In this document: in pieces, positions 56,247 through 64,000 of the stretch | Position numbering within the stretch: the first letter of the stretch is position 1 | Layout: every line of letters starts with the position of its first letter | NCBI GenBank assembly: GCA_049724395.1 | Contig: JAUGWO010000015.1 | Location: 62,001-126,000 of the forward strand | Length of the DNA: 64,000 bases | Reading direction: 5' to 3' | Origin: Spongospora subterranea f. sp. subterranea | Lineage: Eukaryota > Endomyxa: Phytomyxea > Phytomyxea > Plasmodiophorida | Translations under genes and position numbers: made by a program | Notes under the pieces: model-generated | Databases searched by the model: none | What the model was told of the DNA's origin: nothing | The model's input: only the letters and a program-made list of their open reading frames with translations

Positions 56247-57272
56247 ATACCAACTCACGGTTTTTCAAAATAAATGTCATGTACAGTACCAACTCAAAAC
56301 CAAGTTTAGGCACATAGATATGACTCTTACCAATTAATGAAATGAAACCGGCACGAAATCGTTCAATTGCATCGGCGCTGCGGTCCTAACACGCATAGCA
56401 GGGCATGCCCGGCACGATAAGTCGGCTGATCTTTGTTATGCCGAGCTGATGACGTCACTAACCCATGAAAAACATTGATAAATGTATGTACGCTGAATTC
56501 GTGATGGCAGGTTAGCACGAATGGGATGTGGGCGGCGGTGTGGATGGTGGCCGGAATGGTAAAAAGCAATAGAAAGCTCGGTCTGAACCGTTTTAAGGAT
56601 GGCACCACATGAGACGAGATGGAGGCGCTTTTTGTGAGCCGGGCATTGCGTGTCTGTCGGCATGGGAGGTGATGACTTCCTTTTGCTTCCCCTTGGAATA
56701 CGTGGTCGTTCAGAGAAATCGCATGTAGCGACGGGACATTGATAGTTGCCTAGACACACTTTGACATGTGTGAGGCCATGCACCGACTTGTTACTGCCGT
56801 AACAATGCATGGCCCAGCCAACACCACGAATATCTCGCGGCCCGTACCCTTCAGGAATTGCAATCCGGAACTGGACGCTGCCATCGGGATACTCCGAATC
56901 CGACGTATTTGGCGTCGCTGGCATCGGTACAGGGATTGGTGCACAATGTAGGGATGTTGCTGATGATGATTCGGTAGCTGACGCTGGAGGCGACTTAGAG
57001 TATGATGTGTTTGTGGTGGCGAATCAACATCGGCTGGCGAGCCAGAGCGGATGAGACGCGTCAGTTCGTCAAGCCGTGCCTCATCGGGACGCACCCCGTC
57101 AGGGACGGTCATTGCGAGCATCGCTCTGGCCATGTTAATAATAAACTGCTGTAGCTCAGACATTAGAGAAAACGAGCAACGGTACGTAAACCGAAAGAGA
57201 GAGAGAGAACAGAGATGACCCAAATAAATGATGACTTGTCATTTATTCTGCGGGAAACCCCGTGAGTTGGTA
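56247..57272 (-). mobile_element. TIR DNA transposon of about 1 kb with a zinc-finger ORF
   Basis: Ends are taccaactcacgg..aaataaatg at 56247-56275 and the mirror catttattctg..ccgtgagttggta at 57240-57272. The inside codes on minus (57155-56440) in two overlapping frames: an N-terminal part ELQQFIINMARAMLAMTVPD (57157-) and then DGSVQFRIAIPEGYGPRDIR, KVCLGNYQCPVATCDFSERP, DTQCPAHKKRLHLVSCGA and YHSGHHPHRRP. That is the Cys-Cys-His-Cys plus HxxHxRP layout of the WRKY-GCM1 fingers found next to Mutator-like transposases. The transposase core is absent, so this is a non-autonomous or internally deleted copy. It shares TIR ends with the element at 23947-24283. Confidence 0.6.
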
Positions 57273-57990
57273 CAGTCGCGATCACCTTACGGTAAACCGA
57301 CAATTCCGTGACTGTGCGCTGCCTTGACGTGTAGTTGTTGGTGAGGAACAGTACCGGCCATCTTAACTCACCAAATTTTGTATGAGACCACGAAGTTTCT
57401 AATTGTACAAAATACATGAGTTGTAAAAAATCGGAATCTATAGATCGATAGATCTTGTGGAGCTTGACAATTCTATAGTTTCAGATTTTTTCAATTTCTT
57501 GAACTTACTGATATTTTGCGCACTAAAGTTATGAGGAAATGGAAACTGTTGAGAGGCCAAATTCAACCGCAGATAATTATTTGCGTTCGCATACTTTGAA
57601 TCAGCGCACGCAAATAAATCTTGCGCTGTCGCGCAATACTCTTTATAGATACAGTGACAGCGATAAAAATTGAACTGTATCTATGAAGTATCCTATGGGC
57701 CTACAGAATTGACGCGATCAAAAAGCAGAAAAGACTGGATTCAAAGACCATTCATGACGTTCAAAAGACTGGATTCAATCATTCGAATTAAATCAGACGC
57801 CCCGCCATACAAACTAACTCAAAGGATTTTCTGCGAAGTGAATGAACAGGGATACCGGACGACTGTATCGAGCGATTTTAGCAATTTGGCGTAAAAATAT
57901 AGCCTTGAAGATCGCATAAATTACGAGCAATGTTGAGGTTTGAAGACGTAGATTGACGGGTTACAGCAGTCAATAATATAAGCGATAGGA
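57273..57990. other. Intergenic between transposon and TruB gene
   Basis: AT-rich with short ORFs. A direct repeat of gactggattcaa occurs near 57734 and 57762. No gene supported. Confidence 0.35.
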
Positions 57991-59050
57991 TTGATGAACC
58001 CAGTTAGCATCGGCTACCCCAACGCTATCATGACGGACGATATTTCGCAATTTGATGTCCACGATCGAGATCCTGCGGACAATTGCGCCAGCACGAAACT
58101 TGTCGCCCTTCTTTCGATCCCAGGTGACATGGCTTCGAGATTGTTCATTCCGGATGGCCTGTTGGGGGTTTATAAGGCCCCGAACGTTTTATCTTACAGC
58201 GTCGTTCATTCGTAATTTTTGCAACAGCTGTTTCAGGGTTACGTTTGCTGAGATGATGATGTTCCAGAGTAAAACAAATTCTTCGGCTGAATCCATTGCA
58301 GAGGTCGGTAAAAGTAGGGCATAGTGGAGTATTGGACCATTTTGCAGAAGGTATCTCCTCTGTACTGGCATTCTCTCATGATCTAACCGTTGCGCTCCTA
58401 AGGAATCTTGGTCATCGGAATTGGGTCAGCCTGTAAACGTCTAACACAGATTCTGAAAGGCGATAAGAAATATGTGGTTACTGGAAGATTTGGTTTTGAA
58501 ACTGATACACTTGATATATCGGGGAATTGTATTCGAACTCTTGGATATGGTGAATAGCCATCGTTGGTTATGGACCCTAATTTAACTGCATTGTTTCAGA
58601 ACATATAACGCGCGACTGCATCGAACACAAACTATCTAAATTCATAGGAAATATCTTACAAACACCACCATTGTAAATGGCGCGTCACCCATTTTGAATA
58701 GTTCTGATCTTGTTTGCTCGAGGTTTTCAGCATTGAAAATCCAAGGAAAGCGATCCAGTGACCGAGTTCGAAACGGCGAGAAAGTCGTGTTATCTCCCAG
58801 ACCCGTTGTTGTAAATGATCTAAAACTTATATCATACGAGCCACCTGTGTTTCGACTAGGTCGGTTGAAATTTGTCGTTGAATGCCATTCTTATTTTAGT
58901 TGCAGAGGTCCATTGCGGGTCCGGGTTCTACGTTCGCAGCTTGGTAGCAACGCTCTGGTGATATTTTCAAATATCACTGAGAATACTGTTTTAGGTCAGA
59001 GATATTGGCGAGAGCCTAGGCTCATGTGCAACGGCCGTCACCTTGTGTAG
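57991..59050 (+). CDS. TruB/TRUB2-like pseudouridine synthase, probably mitochondrial
   Basis: TruB-family enzymes make pseudouridine in tRNA and mitochondrial RNAs. Start is about 57991 (MMNPVSIGYPNAIMTDD). LPDGLLGVYKAPNVLSYSVV-like opening (58160-58205) is the family's GxxxxxKPxGxTS segment in weak form. An intron of about 95 nt leads in phase to VKVGHSGVLDHFAEGIS (58306-58350), the catalytic block normally VGHxGTLDPxATG, with the Asp kept. Then come GDKKYVVTGRFGFETDTLD (58457-58515), FSALKIQGKRSSDRVRNGEK (58724-58785) matching YSALKxxGKRxYExAR, RPVVVNDLKLIS, and after a last intron VRVLRSQLGSNALVIFSN (TYIRSLxxDLG). It ends CNGRHLV at 59048-59050. The changed motif letters (VLDHF for TLDPL) are typical of the divergent TRUB2 group. 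Confidence 0.75.
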
Positions 59051-59188
59051 GACGAAATCCGGCCCGTTTTCCATTCCAGATTCCAAACTAATCCGTTCCG
59101 ATGAATTGACCTTGGAAAGCATCTTCAGTAATATTTACCTTGGACCTTGAGCTATGCTCCTCGAATTGTTTATATAAACCAATTTAAG

Positions 59189-59958
59189 TTATTGTTTTGA
59201 TGTTGCTGCCTTTACGGCTTCTATGGATTCAGCGCTTTGACCTCCCGTGACTGATGCAAACGAATATTGGTGATGGGATAAATGTGGGACCAGGCCATCA
59301 GGAAGCGTGATATTGCGACTATGAACAGCTTGCCCGATGTCCATGTTTCGAATATCAATCGAAATCTGCTGTGGGATGTTCTCATCACCATCCCACCAAC
59401 ATTTCAGGTAATCCTGGTTGAATGATAAGAGCCCGCCTCTCTTGATGCCGATGCATGTGTCTTCATTCTCCAGTATAACTGGCACTTGAATCAAATGCCG
59501 CTTGAAAGGTTGGAACTTCATAAACGTCACGTTTACCTGATTCAGCCATTGATATTTTCAGAAAATAATTGCGATTGTCGGTAGACAAAATTTACCGTTT
59601 TCTGATAATACAAATAATGGCGTTGATGACATCGCGGAATAACCCGGAAAATACCTTTCCCCTCAACTTCAACATCGTAAACTGTGTTCCAGAACCATGG
59701 CTTCCGGCGAAGCCGTGCAATTTCGCTGTGGTCAATCGTGATCAGCTCTTTGTCATCAGGACGAGTTCCATGGATGATGGATGGTACACGCCCAGATCCT
59801 CGTATAGCTCGAGCGACGTGCGTCCCTGATGCAGTACGGCATGAAGCCTGAATTGTGGGTATTGCCCTGATGACGGTCATCGTACGATGATTGGCCGATT
59901 GGGGCCGTTGGTCGGGGTTATGGCACCGTTTGATGCGGCCCGTTATCTTCCTTGCCAT
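59189..59958 (-). CDS. Mitochondrial ribosomal protein bL25 (TL5/CTC type)
   Basis: bL25 binds 5S rRNA in bacterial-type large subunits. Exon 1 (59958-59596): the start is 59958 or, giving a presequence-like MTVIRAIPTIQASCRTASG, the Met at 59880. It has THVARAIRGSGRVPSIIHG (family: GKGxxRRLRxxGxVPxxxYG), ITIDHSEIARLRRKPWF, VYDVEVEGKGIFRVIPRC, HQRHYLYYQ. A 59-nt intron (59595-59537) joins KT to VNVTFMKFQPFKRHLIQVPV in phase, matching the H.DF..V...v.V.VPV stretch. The C-terminal beta domain follows: IGIKRGGLLSFNQDYLKCWW, IPQQISIDIRNMDIGQAVHS, NITLPDGLV (family: VxRGGxL, IPexIEvDvsxLxiGxxihv). Length about 240 residues. Confidence 0.82.
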
Positions 59959-61157
59959 GTACAGTCCAGGAGGCGGGGGGTTACACTCGCCAGTCAGGGG
60001 CTACACTGCTGTACCACTCTACCGCAGTCGTGCATGGAGCATTTTCACTCTGCGTTGACTGCCCAGTTGAAAAGGCCAATGAAAATGACGGGACAAAATC
60101 AAATAATTGACCAAAACACTTTTCATAGGGTTTGTCTAGCTATCAAAGCTTTGCACTGGAATGTTTCAGTTTGCTTTGCATTATCGTCATCAGTGCCGAA
60201 CGTTTTCTGATCGCAACTTCATTGATACAAGTTTCGTAGTGCCAACATTCAAAACCGGCCTTGGTCCTGGAAATTGAAAAGCGCTTTAGTTTATTCCATC
60301 GCCTAAAGTTTTCAGCGAGTGGGTTTGACTGAAGCACCTACTTCTTGGCCTGTTCTACGATTCCATCATGTTTTCTCCCATATTTGTAAATCTCTATTCA
60401 AAAATATGTCGTGTGTCATTTTTTCGATCAAGGTAAACAAGTTTTCTGCATGCACTGTCGATCAATATGGATCAAAACGCCAAACTAAACTGGTTAAATA
60501 GTTCAGCATATTGAAATTGCCATTGAACTTCAGTAGAAAATTTCATCTTTTCTCAAACCATTGACCCGATTGACATGCGATACTCACGATTCATCATATT
60601 TTCCCAGAAATTAAACGTCCAGGCGGCATCCATTAAAAGTTGTCTCGAAAGCTTGTCTATCAAGCGTTTGCAAAGGCGATCTATCCTAAAAATCGAAAAA
60701 TAGATCAATTCCATTGCACAATATCAACATTGCGGTGTACATGAGTAGAAAATAGAATTTCTCAATGGAAAAACGATGCACTTTTGAAGATCAAGGCACA
60801 GATCAGGGAACAAATCGATAAGTTTCGATTATCATCATCATGATAACGACCTTCAACATTATGAACGAATAAACTTGACAAGCTGTAAAAATACATAGTA
60901 TTTTCAAAACCGTGCATTGTTAGAACGTCCCGCTTCGAATTTGAAAAATTGAGGACCTGGGCAATCCCCGCGTCAATTCAGTACAAAGCGTTGAGTATTT
61001 TTCACGTCAGGCGAATGTTCCACTTCTTGCATGAAGGGGCAACGTTATGATTTAATCTACACTATGGCGAGTTATCGGAGAACAAACCACCGTTAGGAAT
61101 GAAATGGCTACCGTGTTCGAATTGGGATAACGATCATGTTTAATTTTTGTCAAAAGC
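59959..61157. other. Intergenic with a possible minus-strand gene at about 60140-60720
   Basis: Minus-strand pieces RLCKRLIDKLSRQLLMDAAW with TFNFWENMMNRE (about 60690-60580), LIEKMTHDIFLNRDLQIWE (about 60440-60370) and RTKAGFECWHYETCINEVAI (about 60275-60200) have coding-like composition and could be exons of one gene. I recognise no family, and joins are unproven. The rest is AT-rich. Confidence 0.25.
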
Positions 61158-61533
61158 TCATTGGTGTTTCTTAGAATTGTCGTAATATGAATCCATATAC
61201 GCAGGTACAGGCTGAGGCTTTCGTTGTCTTCGATGGAACTTGCCCAATGGGACGGTTTTCGGAGCGACATTATACAAGCGGGGATAGGCGATTCCATAGT
61301 GCTTGGCAAGCTCAAGCCTAAATATCAACTTAGTAATTTCTTCCTTTCAAGATAAAAACAACAGCGTGGCACCTGGAGCTCGCCTCAAACATTTTGCTCT
61401 GAACTTCTTTGGGATCGGTCAGGTTGGCGTTATGTCGAAACAGGGTCGCCGCTTCCGATTTGACGGCGATTCGAGTCTCGCTGTCAAAGCGCCGAGAGGC
61501 GCGAAGTATATGGCGATACAGTCGCAGCGCCAT
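61158..61533 (-). CDS. LYR-motif (LYRM) protein, mitochondrial assembly factor
   Basis: LYRM proteins bind acyl carrier protein and help build respiratory complexes or Fe-S proteins. Exon 1 (61533-61373) begins MALRLYRHILRASRRF, where the LYR tripeptide is followed by the family's basic helix and Phe (FRHNANLTDPKEVQSKM; family: FRxNxxxxdpexI). A 55-nt intron (61372-61318, with TACTAAG) joins ASSR to LELAKHYGIAYPRLYNVAP in phase. The C-terminus is RQRKPQPVPAYMDSYYDN, ending at KKHQ (stop 61160-61158). The total is about 106 residues, normal for the family. The HYGIAYPRLYNV block is like that of the LYRM1/LYRM9 neighbourhood, but I cannot fix the subfamily. Confidence 0.82.
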
Positions 61534-62251
61534 GTGTAAAGCTCTCTCAATGGGCGGAACACACCAACAAACCGGCCCACCCTTTCTGATGATATAGTCT
61601 GGTTGAGATAGAGGGTCAGGTGCCAGTAAACCACTTGGACGTTCTGTTTACTGCCCTGTAACACGCAATATCGATCACAGATGTTGCGTGTCTTTTCCGG
61701 GATTAACGCAACAGCACCGGTCGTGAACACCAAATTACAGCCCCTGATCTATACGAAGTCGCTGATAGTATTGCAGTAAGCTACAATTCCAGGAAGTCAG
61801 ATTATTGTCGCCGGAGGACAAAAAATGGGGTAAATGTGGCGCCAATTTCAGTATATCTGCTAATACGGACCAGCGAAACTTCAAGACCGAGGATCAGCCG
61901 TAAACTGTTTGAATGGCCGTTTGGGGCTGCGATTTCTCGTTGAGTCAGGTGTATTTTCTTGTTGGGTATTGTGGGCGGCTGTGATTTTTTTCCACACGTG
62001 GGGAATCCTCCCAAATGCTGAATCATGCAATGCACCGCATTCTTGGCTATGGCGGCGACATCGAACAAGCAAGTGATTAAGTTTATTTCAAACAAAGATA
62101 CAATTTGAAGGACACTTTGCGATGAAGAGGATTGCTTTGCACTATTGTTGTCATATCTGCTGTTGCTATCACTACTTCCATGTATTCAGTTCAATAGGGT
62201 ATTCCTATCTTGACTACAAAAGATGCAAGAACCTGGACCATGCTATGAATA
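61534..62251. other. Intergenic, no supported gene
   Basis: Minus-strand open stretches at 61733-61560 and 62095-61802 have no family I can name. They may be upstream exons of an unrelated gene. Confidence 0.25.
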
Positions 62252-62540
62252 ATGGAGTTGAAGCACCTCTTGATACTATTGGGAAATAGAAAAAGAGATG
62301 ATGTTGTTCTGGTTCTTACGGCGACTTTTTTACCATCAGATATAGCTATGTTTACTGGGGAATCTTTCGCGATTACAAGATCTGATGGAACAGGGAAGAC
62401 TACAACTGTTAGAAGAACGGTTGATCAAGTTGGTGGAGGTGTTATCTACTTTGATATTCCTGCTAATCTATAAAGATTTTCTGTGGCTTTGGGTAACCGA
62501 TTGGATTCGAATATGATGAAGGAGTGAACCTTGGAATCGA
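62252..62540 (+). pseudogene. Fragment of a P-loop NTPase
   Basis: ITRSDGTGKTTTVRRTVDQV followed by GGGVIYFDIPANL is a Walker A region and the strand after it, as in STAND/AAA-type ATPases that occur in large families in fungi and oomycetes. After the TAA at 62471-62473 the same frame goes on RFSVALGNRLDSNMMKE, which fits the usual next helix, so the stop looks like damage. No Walker B or sensor region follows. It is probably a decayed fragment of a multigene family. Confidence 0.4.
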
Positions 62541-62956
62541 TTAAAACGCCCCATGGCACGAACGCCCGGCCGACCTGAACCCTCAAAGCGAAGCGCATGC
62601 TCCACTTAGACGTTAATGAGCAGCACAAGGGTTGGATATCACTCACTATCGAGTCATGGCGAGCCGAAACCTCTGGCAACGCAACGTTCCATGAATCATG
62701 ATTCCCGGCCCGTAATCAGCATGTCAACCAGGAAGACGCCCACACGGCGCCGAACGCGAAGACGCAATGGTCAACACCGATCCAACACCAAATATATGGG
62801 AATTAAGCACAAAATAGGTTTGATAATATAACAAGAAATCTTACAGGAGCATGCACCGTCGCATACTCCTCAATGCGACGGTACATATTTGTGCAAGTAG
62901 ATATTCGAGATCAGGATCAGTTTATTGTCAGACCAATCAAAGGTTTTCCGTCTCGC

Positions 62957-63110
62957 TAGGGTGCATGTCGAACATCGGCCGGGAGTGAGTTGACTGTGGA
63001 GTATATACTTTTGTAATATCTCTGGTCAAGCCATTGAACCTAATTGTGTTCAATTCCCATATATTCCACATTCAACTGTTGCTCCCGGCCGATGTTCGAC
63101 ATGCACCCTA
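62957..63110. mobile_element. 154-bp MITE with perfect 29-bp TIRs (TA ends)
   Basis: TAGGGTGCATGTCGAACATC then ggccgggag (62957-62985) is the exact reverse complement of 63082-63110. Pairing goes on imperfectly for about 18 nt more (gagttgactgtgga / tccacattcaact). The outermost TA on both sides suits a Tc1/mariner-type TA target duplication. The inside is AT-rich and non-coding. Perfect TIRs suggest recent movement. Confidence 0.85.
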
Positions 63111-63562
63111 ATCAACTTTCTAATGTTCGACAGGCGAAAAGGCGAACGACAAAAAGGAAAAAATAGCAATCAACTCGAAATTTCCAGGATGCAACTGCAA
63201 TATGAACGAGCCACGCTGCTCTCAAATCGATCTTGTGGTGAAGAAGGGTCGGTACCCTCATCCATGGTGCAAGGATGGGCATTCTCCGATCCTAAACAAC
63301 TACGGCACCTCGGTTGACGCCGTACGACGACGATATGCAATCGCAACCTTTTCCAATGTGGCTCTGCACCAGACAATCTCAAGCGAGAGAGTGAGACTCC
63401 CACAGACACGAATCGCCAACCTTGTGGGCGATATAGCGCCGAAAAGTCATGCGAGCCCCCGAACTGGCATGACGACTGGCACCACTCAAAGTTTCCTGGT
63501 TCTACAGTACGCAATAGTTTCTCATTACTTGAAAGACGCTGAACCGTCATCGCCCATAATCC
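63111..63562. other. Upstream region of the adenylosuccinate lyase gene
   Basis: Overlapping ORFs on both strands (63202-63588 plus; 63616-63170 minus) have no recognisable domains. It probably holds the promoter of the next gene. Confidence 0.3.
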
Positions 63563-64000
63563 ATGACCTTCGCATGCGATCTGCATGAACTGCAACAGCC
63601 AACCCGTGCTGGTCAATTCGCTCTCGCTCTGGGCGATACGGCAGCGGACAGTGCATATCAGAATCCGTTGATCAGTCGGTATGCCAGCAAGGAGATGTCG
63701 GCGATCTTCTCTGCCCAGAACAAGGTCGGCGTGTGGCGTCGACGATACTGCCGAATCTCTCGGCGTATCAGCCTGATAATAACGCTCTTTTCAGTATGGC
63801 TAGCGCTGGCCGAAACTCAAAAAGAACTCGGGGTTGTACAAATCACAGATTTGGCTATTGAAGAAATGCGAGCACACCTCGATGATATTAATTTTGCTGA
63901 AGCCGAGGAATTTGAGAAGCAGCTACGCCACGATGTCATGAGTCATATCAAATCGTACATTCTCAACTTGTTTTCTAGGAATCCTCGAAATTTCCATTTA
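63563..64000 (+). CDS. ADSL: Adenylosuccinate lyase, 5' part (cut by the right edge)
   Basis: ADSL makes AMP from adenylosuccinate and also acts earlier in purine synthesis. Start MTFACDLHELQQPTRAG at 63563, then YQNPLISRYASKEMSAIFS and QNKVGVW (63660-63745) matching human YRSPLASRYASPEMxxxFS..KFxTW. An intron of about 57 nt ending cttttcag at 63798 leads to WLALAETQKELGVVQITDLA, then HLDDINFAEAEEFEKQLRHD and VMSHI (63870-63950), matching IDFxxAAEEEKRLRHDVMAHV. After that a new intron probably begins near 63950, and the gene runs out of the window. The donor of the first intron is not certain. Confidence 0.9.
   Translation, partial: MTFACDLHELQQPTRAGQFALALGDTAADSAYQNPLISRYASKEMSAIFSAQNKVGVWRRRYCRISRRISLIITLFSVWLALAETQKELGVVQITDLAIEEMRAHLDDINFAEAEEFEKQLRHDVMSHIKSYILNLFSRNPRNFHL

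Overview
The window is nuclear DNA of a flagellated (zoosporic or amoeboflagellate) eukaryote with dense, intron-rich genes. Introns are mostly 45-80 nt, GT..AG, some with a TACTAAC/TACTAAG-like branch site, and the standard genetic code fits. Three genes belong to motile cilia (CYB5D1, DRC4/GAS8, CFAP57). NELF-C/D, a metazoan-type BK/Slo-like K+ channel, cyclin K/T and a DENN protein suggest an early opisthokont or similar protist rather than a yeast-like fungus or a plant. The species cannot be named from sequence alone.

Layout. 1-9 kb: a nucleotide-sugar glycosyltransferase cut by the left edge, then ALG12 mannosyltransferase fused to a glutaredoxin, TTC27 and an ABHD4/5-like hydrolase (the last three on the minus strand). 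9.8-11.8 kb: two decayed PIF/Harbinger transposons lying tail to tail. 12-19.3 kb: NELF-C/D, CYB5D1 and DRC4 on plus, converging on the DEAD-box helicase DDX49/Dbp8 on minus. 19.3-25.5 kb: a repeat island with an inverted repeat, a fossil copia-type gag with an internal 56-bp minisatellite, and a 2.8-kb nested palindrome centred on a small TIR element. 25.8-29.5 kb: a BK-like K+ channel with an odd selectivity filter. 29.6-32.7 kb: an LRR protein, two minisatellites and a hypothetical gene. 32.9-38.7 kb: DRG2 GTPase converging on CFAP57. 39.2-44 kb: an AMN1-like LRR protein and a DENN-ENTH fusion. 44-51.4 kb, minus strand: a kinesin, a PPR protein and a SET-domain methyltransferase. 52.2-56.1 kb: cyclin K/T-like protein and an SMP lipid-transfer protein. 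56.2-57.3 kb: a TIR transposon with a zinc-finger ORF. 58-61.5 kb: three mitochondrion-type genes (TruB pseudouridine synthase, ribosomal protein bL25, LYR-motif protein). The right edge holds a MITE and the 5' end of adenylosuccinate lyase.

The most notable points are two domain fusions whose joins are continuous or phase-consistent: ALG12-glutaredoxin and DENN-ENTH with a C-terminal DPF motif. Next come the K+ channel filter TIGQGD in place of TVGYGD, and the nested palindrome just upstream of that channel, which carries a 37-nt near-copy of the channel's RCK exon. Several host genes show single-base frame breaks in otherwise conserved reading frames, which may reflect assembly error.
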